Assembly: GCA_028877205.1 (NCBI GenBank)
Contig: JAPPHY010000012.1
Location: 1 to 64,000, forward strand
DNA length: 64,000 nt
From: Chloroflexota bacterium
GTDB taxonomy: Bacteria > Chloroflexota > Dehalococcoidia > Lucifugimonadales > UBA2985
Direction: 5' to 3'
The notes under the pieces were generated by a model. That model was not told the DNA's origin. It did no database searches and saw only the letters and a program-made list of their open reading frames with translations. Shown piece after piece: positions 62,564-64,000 of this stretch. The translations under genes were made by a program, and so were the position numbers. The first letter of the stretch is position 1. Each line of letters starts with the position of its first letter.

Positions 62564-63928
62564 ATGACCACCGGAACAAGAAGCGCACTCATGACTGCTG
62601 AGAGGGACGAAGCACGGGAGTACGTGCTTGGAATGGTGCGCGAACACGACGTGAAGTTCATACGCCTGTGGTTCACCGACATCCTGGGCGCGCTCAAGGG
62701 GTTTGCCATCACCGCCAACGAGCTGGAGGAGGCTCTGGAGCAGGGCGTCGGCTTCGACGGGTCTTCTATCGAGGGATTCGCCCGCATCGATGAGAGCGAC
62801 ATGGTGGCCATGCCGGATCCGACCACCTTCCGCATTCTTCCCTGGCGGCCGCGCCAGAACGCCGTGGCGCGCATGTTCTGCGACATCCTCACGCCTCAGT
62901 GGCAGCCGTTCGAGGGCGACCCGCGCCACGTGCTCAAGCGGACTTTGGAGCGCGCTTCCTCGTTGGGCTACACCTACTACGTCGGGCCGGAGCTGGAGTA
63001 CTTCTACTTCCGCAACTCCGACGGCACGGACGTGCTCGACGAGGGCGGCTATTTCGACCAGACGCCCCTCGACCTGGCAACCGAGCTGCGCCGCGAGACG
63101 GTGCTCACGCTGGAGGAGATGGGCATCGCCGTGGAGTTCAGCCACCACGAGGCGGCCACCAGCCAGCACGAGATCGACCTGCGCTACTCGGATGCCCTCA
63201 CCATGGCTGACAACGTGATGACGCAGCGCCTGGTCATCAAGGAGGTGGCCATGCGCAACGGCCTCTATGCCACCTTCATGCCCAAGCCCATCGCCAACGT
63301 CAACGGGAGCGGGATGCACGTGCACCAGTCGCTGTTCAAGGGCGCCACCAACGCGTTCTACGACTCCGACAGCGCTTACCACCTCTCGCCACTTGCCCTG
63401 TCCTTCGTGGCCGGGCTGATGCACCACGCGCCCGCGATCACGGCCGTCACCAACCAGTGGGTCAACTCCTACAAGAGGCTGATTGTCGGCTACGAGGCGC
63501 CGGTCTACATCTCGTGGGCCAGCGTGAACCGGTCAGACCTGATACGCGTGCCCGCCTACAAGGAGGGCCGTGAGGACTCGGTGCGGATCGAGTACCGGGC
63601 GCCTGACCCGGCCTGCAACCCATACCTCGCCTTCGCGGTCATGCTCGCAGCGGGCCTGGACGGAGCGGAGCGCGGCCTGCCCGTGCCGGACCCCGTCCAC
63701 GAAAACGTCTTCGACATGACAAACGATGAGCGCCAGCGCAGGGGCATCGAGACCCTGCCGGGCAGCCTCCGCGAGGCCATCCTGCTCACCGAGAGCAGCG
63801 ACCTCGTGCGCCGGACGCTGGGCGACCACGTCTTCAACAGCTTCATCCAGAACAAGAAGATCGAGTGGAGCCAGTACCAGGCCCAGGTCACCAACTACGA
63901 GCTGAAGAGATATCTGCCTATCCTGTAG
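62564..63928 (+). CDS. glnA: Glutamine synthetase type I
   Basis: 454 aa; GVGFDGSSIEGFARIDESDMVAMPD; PKPIANVNGSGMHVHQSLF; EYRAPDPACNPYLAFAVML. ATG at 62591 is an alternative start. Confidence 0.96.
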   Translation: MTTGTRSALMTAERDEAREYVLGMVREHDVKFIRLWFTDILGALKGFAITANELEEALEQGVGFDGSSIEGFARIDESDMVAMPDPTTFRILPWRPRQNAVARMFCDILTPQWQPFEGDPRHVLKRTLERASSLGYTYYVGPELEYFYFRNSDGTDVLDEGGYFDQTPLDLATELRRETVLTLEEMGIAVEFSHHEAATSQHEIDLRYSDALTMADNVMTQRLVIKEVAMRNGLYATFMPKPIANVNGSGMHVHQSLFKGATNAFYDSDSAYHLSPLALSFVAGLMHHAPAITAVTNQWVNSYKRLIVGYEAPVYISWASVNRSDLIRVPAYKEGREDSVRIEYRAPDPACNPYLAFAVMLAAGLDGAERGLPVPDPVHENVFDMTNDERQRRGIETLPGSLREAILLTESSDLVRRTLGDHVFNSFIQNKKIEWSQYQAQVTNYELKRYLPIL

Positions 63929-64000
63929 GCAAGGAGATTGTCCGTTGCAGACCATGCCCCCACTGCCACAGCATACCCACGGCCTGTATGACCCCAGGTT

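Noticed and set aside
62042-63427. 461 aa minus-strand ORF
   Set aside because: Antisense to glnA and its upstream gene.

Overview
The window is GC-rich bacterial chromosome. Gene content and order suggest Chloroflexota, probably Dehalococcoidia/SAR202-like; this is inference, no search was run. Most of it is core metabolism: rpoB-rpoC, a ccmABCD-like cluster, SufT/Mrp, a fused accD-accA, ftsK, RNase J, UDG, msrA, dprA-topA-xerC, a split ADP-forming acyl-CoA synthetase, threonine aldolase, a complete phoB-phoR-pstSCAB-phoU module followed by a MIP channel gene, a LysR/isocitrate lyase divergent pair, leuS and glnA. There are three tRNAs (Val-GAC, Asp-GTC, Pro-CGG). The less ordinary content is: (1) a four-gene phage-structural island (35475-39269) with a capsid-like protein but no recognisable terminase, portal or integrase, with palindromic repeats on both sides; (2) one in-frame TAG inside the large tail/propeller gene of that island; (3) a dispersed family of modular intergenic palindromes; (4) two arrays of four 11-bp-phased TTAA/TTAG motifs upstream of pstS, resembling PHO boxes; (5) an LTTR-like phased palindrome just upstream of a good isocitrate lyase promoter; (6) an apparent pair of compensating frameshifts in the acyl-CoA synthetase gene. 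No CRISPR array, transposase or rRNA was seen.
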